From the NCBI GenBank assembly GCA_965276785.1, contig OZ255629.1, forward strand, positions 1,798,001-1,862,000: a stretch of DNA of 64,000 nt, written 5' to 3'. Source of the stretch: LMUY01 sp965276785 (lineage in GTDB: Bacteria; Pseudomonadota; Alphaproteobacteria; Acetobacterales; Acetobacteraceae). The notes beneath the pieces are model-generated. The model was not told where the DNA came from and ran no database searches. It saw only the letters and a program-made list of their open reading frames with translations. The position numbers and the translations under genes were made by a program. Positions 17,555-26,749 of this stretch are shown here, one piece after another. Every line of letters starts with the position of its first letter. Position 1 is the stretch's first letter.

Positions 17555-19771
17555 CTACACGTCCAACGCATGCTCGCGGGCCCAGGCGGCGATGGGGTCA
17601 CGCAAGCTGGACTCGCCGGCGGCGTTGGCGCGCAGGGAGGCGAGCACCGGGCGGAAGGCCGCCAAATCCACCGAGCGGAGCAAACCCTTCACCGTCAGCA
17701 AGCTCGAAGCCGGCATCGACAAGCTGGTGATGCCGAGCGCGGCCAGGACGAGCGCTTCCAGCGGCCGCGACGCCGCTTCGCCGCACACCGACAGCGAAAC
17801 TCCCGCCGCCTGGGTCTGCTGGCGGACGTGATCCAGCACGTCGAGCACGGGCGGGGAGATCAGATCGTAGCGCCCTGCCAGCGCCGGCGTGCCGCGGTCG
17901 GCGGCGAATAGAAACTGCATCAGGTCGTTGGAGCCAATCGAGAGGAATTGGCACTCCCGCAGCAAAGTAGGCAACTGCCAGAGCAGCGCGGGGACCTCGA
18001 GCATAGTGCCCACTTCGATCTGGCTGGGCGCGGGGCGCACCCGGGCTGCCTCAGCGTAGAGCAGGCCGCGGGCGGCGCGGAACTCGGCGACCGTAGCCAC
18101 CATCGGGAACATGATCCGCAGCGCTCGACCGCCCGCAGCCAGCAGCAGCGCACGCAGCTGGCGCCGCAATAACGCCGGGCGGTCCAGCGCCACCCGCAAC
18201 GAGCGCCAGCCCATCGCCGGGTTCTCCTCCTCGGCTGGCGGGGCGTCCGGCAGCAGCTTGTCGCCGCCAAGGTCCAACGTGCGGAACAGCACCGGCCGGT
18301 CACCGGCCGCGTCCAGCACGCGGGCATACAGGGCGGCTTGCTCGGCGGTGTCCACCACGGCGCCGCGGGCCAGCATGGCGATCTCGGTGCGGAACAGGCC
18401 GATGCCGGCCGCACCCACCGCGTCCAGCTGCTCCAGCTCAAGCGCGAGGCCCACATTGATCATCAGGGAGAACGGCGTGCCGTCCAAGGTTTGGCTCGGC
18501 TCCTTGCGCAGCCGGCCGAACCCGGCGCGTCGGGCCTCCCTGGCCTCTTTGGCGCGCTCATAATGGGCCTGCACCTCGCCCTCGGGGCGAAGGATCGCCT
18601 GCCCCTCATCGCCGTCCAGGACGATCTCGTCGCCGGGCTGGATGGCATCCACCAGGCCGCGCACGCCGCCCAGGGCGGGGATGCCCAAAGCCCGCGCCAA
18701 GATGGCGGCGTGGCCGGCCGCACTGCCCTCTTCGATTATGACGCCCGCGATGCCGCGGGCCTGCCACTGCAGGAGCTGCGCCGGGCCAAGCCGGCGCACC
18801 ACCAGCACGGCGCCAGGAGGCACGGGGCCGGGCGAGACGGCGCCGTCCAGGGCGGCCAGCAAGCGGGCGGCGAGGTCCTCCAAATCCGCCAGCCGCTCCC
18901 GCAGGTACGGATCGGTGATGCGACGCATGCGGTCGCGCAGCTCGCTGGCCACGCGCACGATGGCGGCTTCGGCGGTCAAGCCGCTGCCGATCGCCTCCGA
19001 GACCCGGCGCACCCAACCCTCATCGGCGGCCACCAGGCGGGTCGCTTCCAGCACTTCGCGCGATTCCTGGCCATCGGGCATGCCCCGTTCGATCAGCCGA
19101 TCCAGGTCGCGGCGCATGGCGACCAGGGCGCGGTCCAAGCGGGCCTGCTCGGCCGCCGGGTCCTTCGCCAGGAAGCCGCGGGACCCGGCCTGCAGGCTGC
19201 TGCCGACCGCCCGGCCGATCGCCAGGCCCGGCGAAAGCGACACGGCGTCGAACTGGCGCGGCAAGGTGGCGCCCAGCCCGTCTTCCACCACGTCAGCCGC
19301 TCCGGCCGCTGCCAGCGCCTCGGCCAGCAGCATGGCAACCGTCTCCACCACGTCCACCTCGTCGGGCGCATAGCGGCGGGGCGAGCGGTTCTGCACCACC
19401 AGCACGCCCATGATGTGGCCGCCACGGCGAACCGGCACCGCAAGCAAGGAGGCGAACGCCTCCTCCCCGGTCTCCGGGCGGTAAGCGAATTCGGGATGCA
19501 TCTGCGCGTCCGGCAGGTTCAGCACGTGCCCGGTGGCGGCGCAGAGCCCCACCAGCCCCTCCCCCACGCGCAACCGGGTACGGCCCACCGCGTCCGGCCG
19601 CAGCCCCTGGGTGGCGAGCAACTCCAGCACGTCGGCTGGCCGGCGGGCGTAGATCGAGCAGACCTCGGCCACGAGTTCGGCGGCCACCAGGCGGGCGATC
19701 TCGGTGAGCGAGGCAGCGCCGGCGGCCATCGTTTCGCGCAGGCGGGTGAGCAGCCGCCGCGATCCGGACAC
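17555..19771 (-). CDS. ptsP: phosphoenolpyruvate-protein phosphotransferase of the nitrogen PTS (EI-Ntr)
   Basis: A 738-residue EI-Ntr, which takes phosphate from PEP and passes it to NPr in the regulatory nitrogen PTS. Domain order is an N-terminal GAF sensor (about 15-160), the NPr-binding helical part (about 175-290), the swivelling phosphohistidine domain with His354 in GSAAGHAAILARA, and the PEP-binding TIM barrel (about 415-715) with GIGLFRTE, LDLGGDK, SIGSNDLMQF and the catalytic Cys in VCGEAAS. The start is GTG at 19771, two bases after the monooxygenase stop. The pairing with lysC one gene upstream is common in alphaproteobacteria. ptsO and ptsN are not in the window. Confidence 0.95.
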   Translation of the reverse strand: MSGSRRLLTRLRETMAAGAASLTEIARLVAAELVAEVCSIYARRPADVLELLATQGLRPDAVGRTRLRVGEGLVGLCAATGHVLNLPDAQMHPEFAYRPETGEEAFASLLAVPVRRGGHIMGVLVVQNRSPRRYAPDEVDVVETVAMLLAEALAAAGAADVVEDGLGATLPRQFDAVSLSPGLAIGRAVGSSLQAGSRGFLAKDPAAEQARLDRALVAMRRDLDRLIERGMPDGQESREVLEATRLVAADEGWVRRVSEAIGSGLTAEAAIVRVASELRDRMRRITDPYLRERLADLEDLAARLLAALDGAVSPGPVPPGAVLVVRRLGPAQLLQWQARGIAGVIIEEGSAAGHAAILARALGIPALGGVRGLVDAIQPGDEIVLDGDEGQAILRPEGEVQAHYERAKEAREARRAGFGRLRKEPSQTLDGTPFSLMINVGLALELEQLDAVGAAGIGLFRTEIAMLARGAVVDTAEQAALYARVLDAAGDRPVLFRTLDLGGDKLLPDAPPAEEENPAMGWRSLRVALDRPALLRRQLRALLLAAGGRALRIMFPMVATVAEFRAARGLLYAEAARVRPAPSQIEVGTMLEVPALLWQLPTLLRECQFLSIGSNDLMQFLFAADRGTPALAGRYDLISPPVLDVLDHVRQQTQAAGVSLSVCGEAASRPLEALVLAALGITSLSMPASSLLTVKGLLRSVDLAAFRPVLASLRANAAGESSLRDPIAAWAREHALDV

Positions 19772-19773
19772 GG

Positions 19774-20883
19774 TCAGAAGACCGGCTCGCGGTCGTTCCG
19801 GCCCGGGACCACGAATCCCGCAACCGGCGCCGGCGGCGGCGGCTTCCGGCGGCGTGAGAGCAGCGCCAGCACGGCCTGATCCACCATCTCGTCGATGATC
19901 TCGGCGATGCCCTGTTCACGCGTCACCATGCCGACAGACTGGCCCATCATCACCGAGCCATGCTCGATGTCGCCTTCCAGCACGGCCCGGCGCAGCGCCC
20001 CGGCCCAAAAGTGCTCGACGGCGAGTTGGGCGGCTTCGCGGGTCATCTCGCCCGCCTCCAACCGCGCGATGGTCTGCGCCTGGTAGCGAAGGAAACGCCT
20101 GGTGCCTTCGTTGGCCAGCCCGCGCACCGGGATCACAGGCAACCGGTCGTCGACCTGGATGGACGCCACCGCGTCGCGCGCCCGGGCCTGGAAGAACGCC
20201 TCCTTGAAGCGGGGATGCGCCACCGATTCCCGCGCCGCGGCGAAGCGGGTGCCGAGTTGCGCTCCAGCAGCGCCCATTTCGAGATAGCCCAGGATGGCCT
20301 CGCCACGCCCCAGGCCGCCGGCCACAAACACTGGCACGTCGCGCACATGCGGCAGCACCTCCTGCGCCAGCACCGTGAGCGAGACCGGGCCGATATGGCC
20401 GCCTGCCTCCGAGCCCTCGATGATCAATGCATCGGCGCCCGAGCGCAGCAGCCGGCGCGCCATGCTCAGCGTCGGCGCGAAGCAGATCAGCCGGGCGCCG
20501 CCATCCTTCACTAAGCGCACGGCCGCCGCCGGGGGCAGTCCGCCGGCCAGCACGACATGGCTCACCCCCGCCTCGCGGCAGACCCGGACCAGGTCGTCCA
20601 AGTCCGGATGCATGGTGATGAGGTTCACGCCGAAGGGCGCGCGCGTCATGGCCTGGGTCGCCGCGATCTCGGCGGCCAGCGCGCCCGGCCCCATCGAGCC
20701 GCACGCGACCACGCCGAATCCGCCGGCATTGCTGATCGCCGACACCAGGCGGTGCTCGCTAACCCAGCTCATCGCGCCACCCAGGATTGCCACCCGGCTG
20801 CCGAGAAAGCGGGTGCCAGCCGACCAGAGAGCGCCGAGTTCCGCGCGGGCCTGCGCTGCCGCGGCCCCCTCAGGCGGCGTCAA
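19774..20883 (-). CDS. nitronate monooxygenase-like FMN protein
   Basis: A 369-residue TIM-barrel flavoprotein of the nitronate monooxygenase / 2-nitropropane dioxygenase family, which oxidises alkyl nitronates and related toxic nitro compounds using FMN. Visible motifs are GGAMSWVSEH (about 35-44), SNAGGFGVVACGSM (51-64), and EGSEAGGHIG (156-165), which includes the family's conserved His. FabK enoyl reductases share this fold and cannot be wholly excluded. The start is inferred as a TTG at 20883 giving MTPPEGAAAAQ; it overlaps the lysC end by 14 bases. A GTG further in would lose the first strand. The gene sits between lysC and ptsP, which are often direct neighbours. Confidence 0.85.
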   Translation of the reverse strand: MTPPEGAAAAQARAELGALWSAGTRFLGSRVAILGGAMSWVSEHRLVSAISNAGGFGVVACGSMGPGALAAEIAATQAMTRAPFGVNLITMHPDLDDLVRVCREAGVSHVVLAGGLPPAAAVRLVKDGGARLICFAPTLSMARRLLRSGADALIIEGSEAGGHIGPVSLTVLAQEVLPHVRDVPVFVAGGLGRGEAILGYLEMGAAGAQLGTRFAAARESVAHPRFKEAFFQARARDAVASIQVDDRLPVIPVRGLANEGTRRFLRYQAQTIARLEAGEMTREAAQLAVEHFWAGALRRAVLEGDIEHGSVMMGQSVGMVTREQGIAEIIDEMVDQAVLALLSRRRKPPPPAPVAGFVVPGRNDREPVF

Positions 20884-22102
20884 GGCCGTAGGCTGTGTGC
20901 AACGCGCGCACCGCCAGCTCCGTATATTCCGCACCCACCAGCACCGACACCTTGATCTCGCTGGTGGAGATCACCTGGATGTTAATCCCCTTCTCCGCCA
21001 GCGTGCGGAACATGGTGCTGGCAACCCCAACATGCGAGCGCATCCCCACTCCCACCACGCTGATCTTGGCCACATCGGCATCGGTCAGGATTTCGGCATA
21101 ACCAACGTCGGCCGCCGACTGGGCCAGGGTGGATTGGGCGCGCGCCAGGTCGGCGCGGCCGACGGTGAAGGTGAGGTCGGTGGTGCCGTCGGCGCTGACG
21201 TTCTGTACGATCATATCGACATTGACGCGGGCGTCGGTCAGCGGCCCGAAGATGGCGGCGGCGACGCCGGGCCGGTCGGGGATGCGGCGGACGGTGATTT
21301 TCGCCTCATCGCGCGAATAGGCGATGCCGGACACGATTTCCTGTTCCACGATCTCGTCCTCGTCCACCACCAGGGAGCCGCCGGTGCCTTCCTCCGCCGC
21401 GTCCTTGAACGAGGATAGCACCTGCACCCTTACCCGCTCCTTCATGGCCAATTCCACGCTGCGCGTCTGCAGCACGCGGGCGCCGACCGAGGCGAGTTCG
21501 AGCATCTCTTCATAGGCGATCTTATCGAGCTTGCGGGCCTTCGCAACGATGCGCGGGTCGGTGGTGTAGATGCCGTCCACGTCGGTGTAGATGTCGCAGC
21601 GGTCGGCCTGCAACGCGGCGGCGAGGGCGACGGCCGAGGTGTCCGAACCGCCACGGCCGAGCGTGGTCACGCGGTTGTCCGGCCCGACGCCCTGGAAGCC
21701 GGCCACCACCGGCACCTGCCCCGCCGCCATGCGGGCCAGCAGGAGGGCGCCCTCGATCCGCTCGATGCGCGCCTTGCCGTGGGCGCCATCGGTCTGCAGC
21801 GGGATTTGCCAGCCGGACCAGGAGCGCGCCTCCACGCCCAACTGCTGCAGCGCGATGGCCAGCAACCCGCTGGTAACTTGCTCGCCGGTCGCGACCACAG
21901 CGTCATACTCGCGCGCGTCATGCAGCGGGGCCAGCGACTGGCACCAGCCGACCAGCTGGTTGGTCACCCCCGCCATTGCCGACACCACCACCGCAACCTC
22001 GTGCCCGGCCTCGGTCTGCCGCTGCACCCGGCGGGCGACGTTGCGGATACGGTCGAGATCGGCCACCGACGTGCCGCCGAACTTCATGACAATGCGCGCC
22101 AT
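20870..22102 (-). CDS. lysC: aspartate kinase
   Basis: Phosphorylates aspartate, the first step toward lysine, threonine, methionine and isoleucine. The 410-residue protein has the kinase signature KFGGTSVAD (7-15), the GRGGSDTSAVALAA segment and the YTDVDGIYTTDPR substrate loop. Two C-terminal ACT domains follow (about 265-400; VNVDMIVQNVS, SHVGVASTMF), which bind the feedback inhibitors lysine and/or threonine. Length and architecture match monofunctional class II aspartokinases of alphaproteobacteria. Divergent from ubiG across 74 bases; the downstream monooxygenase gene begins inside its 3' end. Confidence 0.97.
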   Translation of the reverse strand: MARIVMKFGGTSVADLDRIRNVARRVQRQTEAGHEVAVVVSAMAGVTNQLVGWCQSLAPLHDAREYDAVVATGEQVTSGLLAIALQQLGVEARSWSGWQIPLQTDGAHGKARIERIEGALLLARMAAGQVPVVAGFQGVGPDNRVTTLGRGGSDTSAVALAAALQADRCDIYTDVDGIYTTDPRIVAKARKLDKIAYEEMLELASVGARVLQTRSVELAMKERVRVQVLSSFKDAAEEGTGGSLVVDEDEIVEQEIVSGIAYSRDEAKITVRRIPDRPGVAAAIFGPLTDARVNVDMIVQNVSADGTTDLTFTVGRADLARAQSTLAQSAADVGYAEILTDADVAKISVVGVGMRSHVGVASTMFRTLAEKGINIQVISTSEIKVSVLVGAEYTELAVRALHTAYGLDAA

Positions 22103-22176
22103 GCCCGCCCCAGTCCCCAGCTACGCTGCGGCACAAGCCAATTGCGACGGATGCCGACCGTGTCCACATAGCCGCC

Positions 22177-22899
22177 ATGACCCTGCGGGACAACTCTGCT
22201 GCGCCGCAACACAGCTCCTCGTTGGAGGATGCGGAAGTCGCCAAGTTCGACGCGCTGGCCGCCGATTGGTGGGATCCAGCGGGGCCGATGGCGCCGCTGC
22301 ACGCCATGAACCCGCTACGCATTGGGTGGATCGCGCAACATCTGCCCGCACCGACGGAGCTTCTGGACGTGGGATGCGGCGCTGGATTGGCTGCCGAGGC
22401 GCTGGCGCGGCTGGGCCATGCCGTCACCGGTATCGACCTGGCCGACGCCACGTTGGCTGCCGCCCGGCGCCATGCCGGGCAGACCGGCGCGGCCGTGACG
22501 TATCGCCAGGCCGCGGCGGCGGATTTGGTGGCGGAGGGCCGCCAATTCGGTGCCGTCACTGCGCTGGAGGTGATCGAGCACGTGGCCGACCCTGCGGCGT
22601 TCCTGCGTGAGCTTGCCCGATTGATGGTTCCTGGCGGTCAGTTGTTCGTCTCCACCCTCAACCGGACCGCCCGCTCCTTCATCGTGGCGAAATTGGGCGC
22701 CGAATACGTGTTGCGGCTGTTGCCGCGCGGGACGCATGCGTGGCGCCGCTTCATCCCCCCGGCCGAACTTGCCCGGCTCGCCCGCGGTGCGGGTTTACGC
22801 ATGGTGGACAGTGCTGGCATGAGCTTCGACCCGCTCGGCCAGCGCTGGCGGATCACGCAGGATTTGGCGGTGAACTACATCGCGGCGTTTGCGCGTTAG
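22177..22899 (+). CDS. ubiG: ubiquinone biosynthesis O-methyltransferase
   Basis: A 240-residue class I methyltransferase that carries out both O-methylations of ubiquinone synthesis (and yeast Coq3-type chemistry). The N terminus EVAKFDALAADWWDPAGPMAPLH is the diagnostic UbiG opening, followed by the SAM-binding LLDVGCGAG (62-71), the acidic TGIDLA strand, and ALEVIEHV. C-terminal residues include the family's RTARSFIVAKLGAEYVLR and PRGTHAWRRFI. The ATG at 22177 gives an N terminus of usual length. Divergent from lysC, a conserved alphaproteobacterial arrangement. Confidence 0.96.
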   Translation: MTLRDNSAAPQHSSSLEDAEVAKFDALAADWWDPAGPMAPLHAMNPLRIGWIAQHLPAPTELLDVGCGAGLAAEALARLGHAVTGIDLADATLAAARRHAGQTGAAVTYRQAAAADLVAEGRQFGAVTALEVIEHVADPAAFLRELARLMVPGGQLFVSTLNRTARSFIVAKLGAEYVLRLLPRGTHAWRRFIPPAELARLARGAGLRMVDSAGMSFDPLGQRWRITQDLAVNYIAAFAR

Positions 22900-22952
22900 G
22901 CGAGGGGGACGCGCTTGCGAGCGGCCCAGCAACGACGCTGAGCTGGCTGGCG

Positions 22953-24779
22953 TTAATGGCCGATAATGCCCTGCACCGTCGCCTTGAGCGCCTCCATCCC
23001 GAATGGCTTGGTCATTACCGGCACGCCCTCGTCGAGCAGGTGGCTGCGGGTGGCGTCCTCCTCCTCGTAGCCGGTCACGAACAGCACCTTCAGCCCCGGG
23101 CGGCGCTGGCGCGCGGCGTCGGCGAGTTGGCGGCCGTTCATACCGCCGGGCAGGCCGACATCGGTCACCATCAGATCGATGCGGATTTCGGACTCGAGCG
23201 CGTGCAGCCCCGAGCGGCTGTCATGCGCCTCGACCACGGTGTAACCCGCGTCTGACAGCACGTCGGTGACGAACATGCGCGCCGCCGGCTCGTCGTCCAC
23301 TACCAGCACGGAGGACCTGGTCACCGTCTTGCCGGGCCCCCTGGCGAGTTCGTCCTCGTCAACCAGGCCGAGGAAGCGCGGCAGGTAGATGGTGACCGTG
23401 GTGCCCTCGCCCAATTCGCTACGTAGTTGGACATGGCCGCCCGCCTGCTGCATCAGGTCGTGCACCATGGCCAGGCCGAGCCCGGCGCCCTGCCCGTTGG
23501 GTTTGGTGGTGAAGAACGCGTTGAACGCCTGAGCACGCACGCTGGGCGTCATGCCCATGCCGGTGTCGGTCACGGAGAGCACGGCGTATTCGCCGGGGGG
23601 AAGATCCTCATGGGTGATGGCCGGCTTGGTGATGAAGACGTTGGAGGTCTCGATCAGGATGGTGCCGCCATCCTGCATGGCGTCGCGGGCGTTGATCACC
23701 AGGTCAAGCAGGGCGCTCTCGATTTGATTGGGGTCGCACAAGCTGGGCCAGAGTTCCTGCGGGTTGCGGGTCTCGATGCGGATCATCGGGCCGACAGTGC
23801 GGCGGAACAGTTCTTCCATGCCGGCCGCAAGGTGGCTGAGCTTGCAAGGCCGCGGTTCGAACGGGCGGCGCTGCGAAAAGGTGAGCAAGCGGCTCGCCAG
23901 CAGCGCCGCCCGGTTCGCCGAGGCGAGCGCGGTCTCGATGTAGTTGCCGAATTCAGCCGTCCGCCCTTGCGAGGCGCGCACACGCATCAGCTCCAGGCAG
24001 CCGCAGATGCCCTGCAGCAAGTTGTTGAAGTCATGCGCAACGCCGCCGGTCAGCTTGCCCATCGCCTCCATTTTGTGGGACTGGCGCAACAGGTCTTCCA
24101 CCTGCCGGCGCTGGTCTGCCTCGTTCTGCAGGCGGGCATTGGCGGCGGCAAGCTGATGGTCGCGCTGTGAACTTTCCGCTTCGCTGGCATCCAGCGCCTG
24201 GCGCAGACGGCGGGTCTCCTCGCGAGCGCGCCAATCGAGTTGCATGCGCTGCAGCAAGGCTCCGAGCGAGGCGCCGCACGATTCGAGCATGGCTATGTCG
24301 CGCTCGCTCCAGGCTCGCGCGGTGGCGCTGTCCACCTGCAGCACCGCCTGGGCCGCTCCGTCCAATCCAGGCCGCACCACGGTCGCGGCGCTGGCCAGCA
24401 CCCCGTGTTCGGCCAGATAGGCGGGTTGTGCGAACAGCTTGGCCTCCCCTGCCTGCCAGCAGGCAGTCTGGCCGGTTTGCGCGACCCGCTCGGCCAAAGT
24501 GCCGGGGGGGACCGGCTGGCTGGCGGAGCCGATGATGCCCAGCCGCCAGCCGAACCCGGCTCGCACTGCGGCGACGTGGGAGTCGACGGCAAGCTCGGTC
24601 AGTTGGACATAATCGACGCCAAGCGCGGTCGCGATCGCCCGGCATGCTTCCGCCAGCACGTGATTGCTGTCACTCGAACGCAACGCCAGCTCAGCAAGAC
24701 TTAGCAAGCTCGCCGGCTGGTCGAACGTTTGTTCACAGTCGTTCGAATCCGAGACGGCCATCGGCACCACTCCACTCAT
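22953..24779 (-). CDS. hybrid sensor histidine kinase with GAF and receiver domains
   Basis: A 608-residue soluble hybrid kinase. Order: N-terminal GAF-like sensor (about 25-180), a coiled-coil (about 185-235), HisKA dimer with phosphoacceptor His249 in GGVAHDFNNLLQ, HATPase with N box LVINARDAM and G boxes DTGMGM and GAGLGLAMVHD, then a C-terminal receiver (about 485-605) with Asp540 in VTDVGLPGG and Lys in MTKPFG. No membrane segment is visible, so it should sense a cytoplasmic signal. No output regulator gene is adjacent, so the target is unknown; phosphorelay through an Hpt or ChpT-like protein is possible, and one lies about 5 kb away. Confidence 0.92.
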   Translation of the reverse strand: MSGVVPMAVSDSNDCEQTFDQPASLLSLAELALRSSDSNHVLAEACRAIATALGVDYVQLTELAVDSHVAAVRAGFGWRLGIIGSASQPVPPGTLAERVAQTGQTACWQAGEAKLFAQPAYLAEHGVLASAATVVRPGLDGAAQAVLQVDSATARAWSERDIAMLESCGASLGALLQRMQLDWRAREETRRLRQALDASEAESSQRDHQLAAANARLQNEADQRRQVEDLLRQSHKMEAMGKLTGGVAHDFNNLLQGICGCLELMRVRASQGRTAEFGNYIETALASANRAALLASRLLTFSQRRPFEPRPCKLSHLAAGMEELFRRTVGPMIRIETRNPQELWPSLCDPNQIESALLDLVINARDAMQDGGTILIETSNVFITKPAITHEDLPPGEYAVLSVTDTGMGMTPSVRAQAFNAFFTTKPNGQGAGLGLAMVHDLMQQAGGHVQLRSELGEGTTVTIYLPRFLGLVDEDELARGPGKTVTRSSVLVVDDEPAARMFVTDVLSDAGYTVVEAHDSRSGLHALESEIRIDLMVTDVGLPGGMNGRQLADAARQRRPGLKVLFVTGYEEEDATRSHLLDEGVPVMTKPFGMEALKATVQGIIGH

Positions 24780-25074
24780 TTTCGTTTGATATGCGCGAGG
24801 TTTATTACTCTGGATCGGAGAGTGCGGTTGGTAAGACGCCGTTATGCCCGCGTTAATTCGCTCTCAACCCAATGAACCGAAGACCCCGCACATTCCCGCT
24901 CACGCTTTCGTGAAGACATTGCTTGGCTTTTAACGGCGGCGTCGCTTTCGCCACATGGTCGATCCTTCATAGGGTGGCGGGATATACTGTTTGAATTGAG
25001 TTGTTATTTGGACAGAGACTGTAGCATGCGACGCAGCAACATGCCTCGGCGTGGTGCTCAGCGTCGGAGACCTG
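24780..25074. other. AT-richer intergenic stretch upstream of the hybrid kinase
   Basis: About 295 bases between the kinase start and the DUF1178 stop, both on the minus strand. Composition is visibly less GC-rich than the coding DNA around it, so it may hold the kinase promoter. I see no convincing RNA gene or conserved protein. A 28-codon arginine-rich frame at 25026-25109 was considered and rejected. Confidence 0.6.
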
Positions 25075-25548
25075 CTAGCCGTCAGCCCGCGGCACCCAGG
25101 GAATTTTAGCCACTTCAATGCCATCCTCGGCCAGGCGCTCGGCTTCGTCCGCGCTGGCTTCGCCATAAATGCCGCGCACGGCGCTTTCACCGTTGTGGAT
25201 CCGGCGCGCCTCCTCGGCAAACCCGCCACCGACATACTCGCAGCGTTTCTCCACCTCCGCGCGCATTCGCTGCAACATCGCGCGCAGGCCGTCCGGCAAC
25301 GTGCCGCCCGCCACCGGTTGCGCCGGCGAAGCGGGTGCGGGAACCGGGGCGGCGGGGACCTCCACCTGCGCCGGGAGTTCGCGCTTCTTGCCGACCGCCG
25401 GCGCCATCAGCGCGCGCGTCACTTTGGCGTCGCCGCAAACCGGGCACGATAGCAGACCGCCCTGTGCCTGAGCATCGAACGCGGCACTGTCGCGGAACCA
25501 ACCGTCAAACCCGTGCTCGGACTGGCAACGAAGCTGATAATGGATCAC
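25075..25548 (-). CDS. DUF1178 family protein
   Basis: A 157-residue protein of the DUF1178 family, widespread in alpha- and betaproteobacteria and of unknown function. It opens with MIHYQLRCQSEHGFDGWF and has a zinc-ribbon-like pair in LLSCPVCGD (Cys35, Cys38) together with Cys8; the second half, EVEKRCEYVGGGFAEEARRIHNGE and IYGEAS, is the conserved family core. An Ala/Pro-rich linker separates them. The GTG start at 25548 overlaps the grxC stop (GTGA). Alphaproteobacteria commonly carry this gene with grxC and comF, as here. Confidence 0.9.
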   Translation of the reverse strand: MIHYQLRCQSEHGFDGWFRDSAAFDAQAQGGLLSCPVCGDAKVTRALMAPAVGKKRELPAQVEVPAAPVPAPASPAQPVAGGTLPDGLRAMLQRMRAEVEKRCEYVGGGFAEEARRIHNGESAVRGIYGEASADEAERLAEDGIEVAKIPWVPRADG

Positions 25549-25805
25549 TCCGCGGCCAACATCGCGTCCAGCTTGCCGGCCCGATCCAAGGCCGCCAATT
25601 CGTCGCTGCCGCCGACATGACTGTCACCGATAAAAATTTGCGGCACCGTCGTGCGGCCGCCGGAGCGCTGAGTGGCGACGGCCCGCTCGGGGCTGCCATG
25701 CGGAGCTTTAATTTCCGCGAACGCCACGCCTTTGCGCTGCAACAGCTTGATGGCACGGCTGCAAAACGGACACCAGGGCTGGGTATAGACCTCGACGCGC
25801 GGCAA
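25545..25805 (-). CDS. grxC: glutaredoxin 3
   Basis: An 86-residue dithiol glutaredoxin that reduces disulfides and mixed glutathione disulfides in the cytoplasm. The active site is Cys12-Pro-Phe-Cys15 in QPWCPFCSRA; the TVPQIFIGDSHVGGSDEL segment has the cis-Pro and glutathione-binding GG-D. CPFC replaces the more usual CPYC, a common variant. It overlaps the DUF1178 gene and lies 95 bases downstream of comF on the same strand, so the three are probably co-transcribed. Confidence 0.95.
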   Translation of the reverse strand: MPRVEVYTQPWCPFCSRAIKLLQRKGVAFAEIKAPHGSPERAVATQRSGGRTTVPQIFIGDSHVGGSDELAALDRAGKLDAMLAAE

Positions 25806-25900
25806 GTGGCTGCTCTCCTAAGTCGCACCTCCGTTCAGCCGGGGCGCCAGCATCCAATGGCGACGCGGAGCGTCCAAGGCAAGGCCGCACCGGCCGGCGC

Positions 25901-26668
25901 TTACGGCAGCGCCGTGTCCGGCGGCGCATAATCCACCCGCGCGCCCACCAGCAGGTCAACGTGAGCCGCACCCCCCGCCAGCAAGACCTCCGTGCAGGCG
26001 CCAGCGGTGGCGCCCGTCGTCAGCACGTCGTCGACCAGCACGACCCGGCGCCCGGCGATGCCGCCCGCCCGGGCATGACGGAGGGCAAATGCGCCAGCAA
26101 CCGTCGTCGCCCGCTCCTGCCGGGTCTTGCCAGCCAGTGCTTCGGTCGCCCGCACCCGGCAGACCGCGTCCGGCAGCACGGCGCAACCGGCGATGCGGCC
26201 GATTGCGCGGGCGAGCAGGGCGGCCTGGTTGTAGCGCCGCCTGATCAGGCGGCGGCGATGCAGCGGCACCGGCACCAGCAGGTCTGCGTCCCGTAGCAGC
26301 GCGGCCCCGGCGCGCGCCATATGCGTGGCCAGGGCTGCTGCCGCCTCCACACGGTCGCCGTATTTCAACGGCAGGATGATGCGCCGGGCCTGCTCGTCGT
26401 AGCGCAAAGCCGCGCGCGCCTGGCGCCACGGCGGCGGCTCGGCGGCGCATTGGCGGCACTCCATCGTCCGGCCGCCCTGCCCCGCATGCCCGAACGGACG
26501 GCCGCAGCGGCGGCAGCAAGGCTCGGTGACGAAGCCGGTGACCCGGTAGCAGGCAAAGCACAGCCGGCCCGGCGCTTCCACGGCCGCCTCGCAGGTGAGG
26601 CAATGCGGCGGCAGCAACGCGTCGAGCGCGAGGCGGCCGGTGGCCCTTGCGAGGTCGAGTGCATACAT
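25901..26668 (-). CDS. ComF family amidophosphoribosyltransferase-like protein
   Basis: A 255-residue ComF-family protein: an N-terminal double zinc-finger region with Cys23, Cys26, Cys37, Cys40, Cys52, Cys55, Cys71 and Cys74, then a type I phosphoribosyltransferase domain with the PRPP loop VVLVDDVLTTGAT (209-221). In naturally competent bacteria ComF takes part in DNA uptake or processing; in alphaproteobacteria its role is unclear. The ATG at 26668 gives MYALDLARATGRL, the usual opening helix. It is divergent from the methyltransferase gene (81 bases), an arrangement common in the class. Confidence 0.9.
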   Translation of the reverse strand: MYALDLARATGRLALDALLPPHCLTCEAAVEAPGRLCFACYRVTGFVTEPCCRRCGRPFGHAGQGGRTMECRQCAAEPPPWRQARAALRYDEQARRIILPLKYGDRVEAAAALATHMARAGAALLRDADLLVPVPLHRRRLIRRRYNQAALLARAIGRIAGCAVLPDAVCRVRATEALAGKTRQERATTVAGAFALRHARAGGIAGRRVVLVDDVLTTGATAGACTEVLLAGGAAHVDLLVGARVDYAPPDTALP

Positions 26669-26749
26669 TGGCAAGACAATACCGCGCCGCCACCGCTGGC
26701 GTCCAGCGCGGCACTTGCGAGCGGGTGCCCCCGCCCGCACATCGCTGCC

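Noticed and set aside
25026..25109. 28-codon arginine-rich frame upstream of DUF1178 on the plus strand
   Set aside because: No ribosome-binding site, overlaps the DUF1178 3' end antisense, and high Arg content is expected of a shadow frame in GC-rich DNA.
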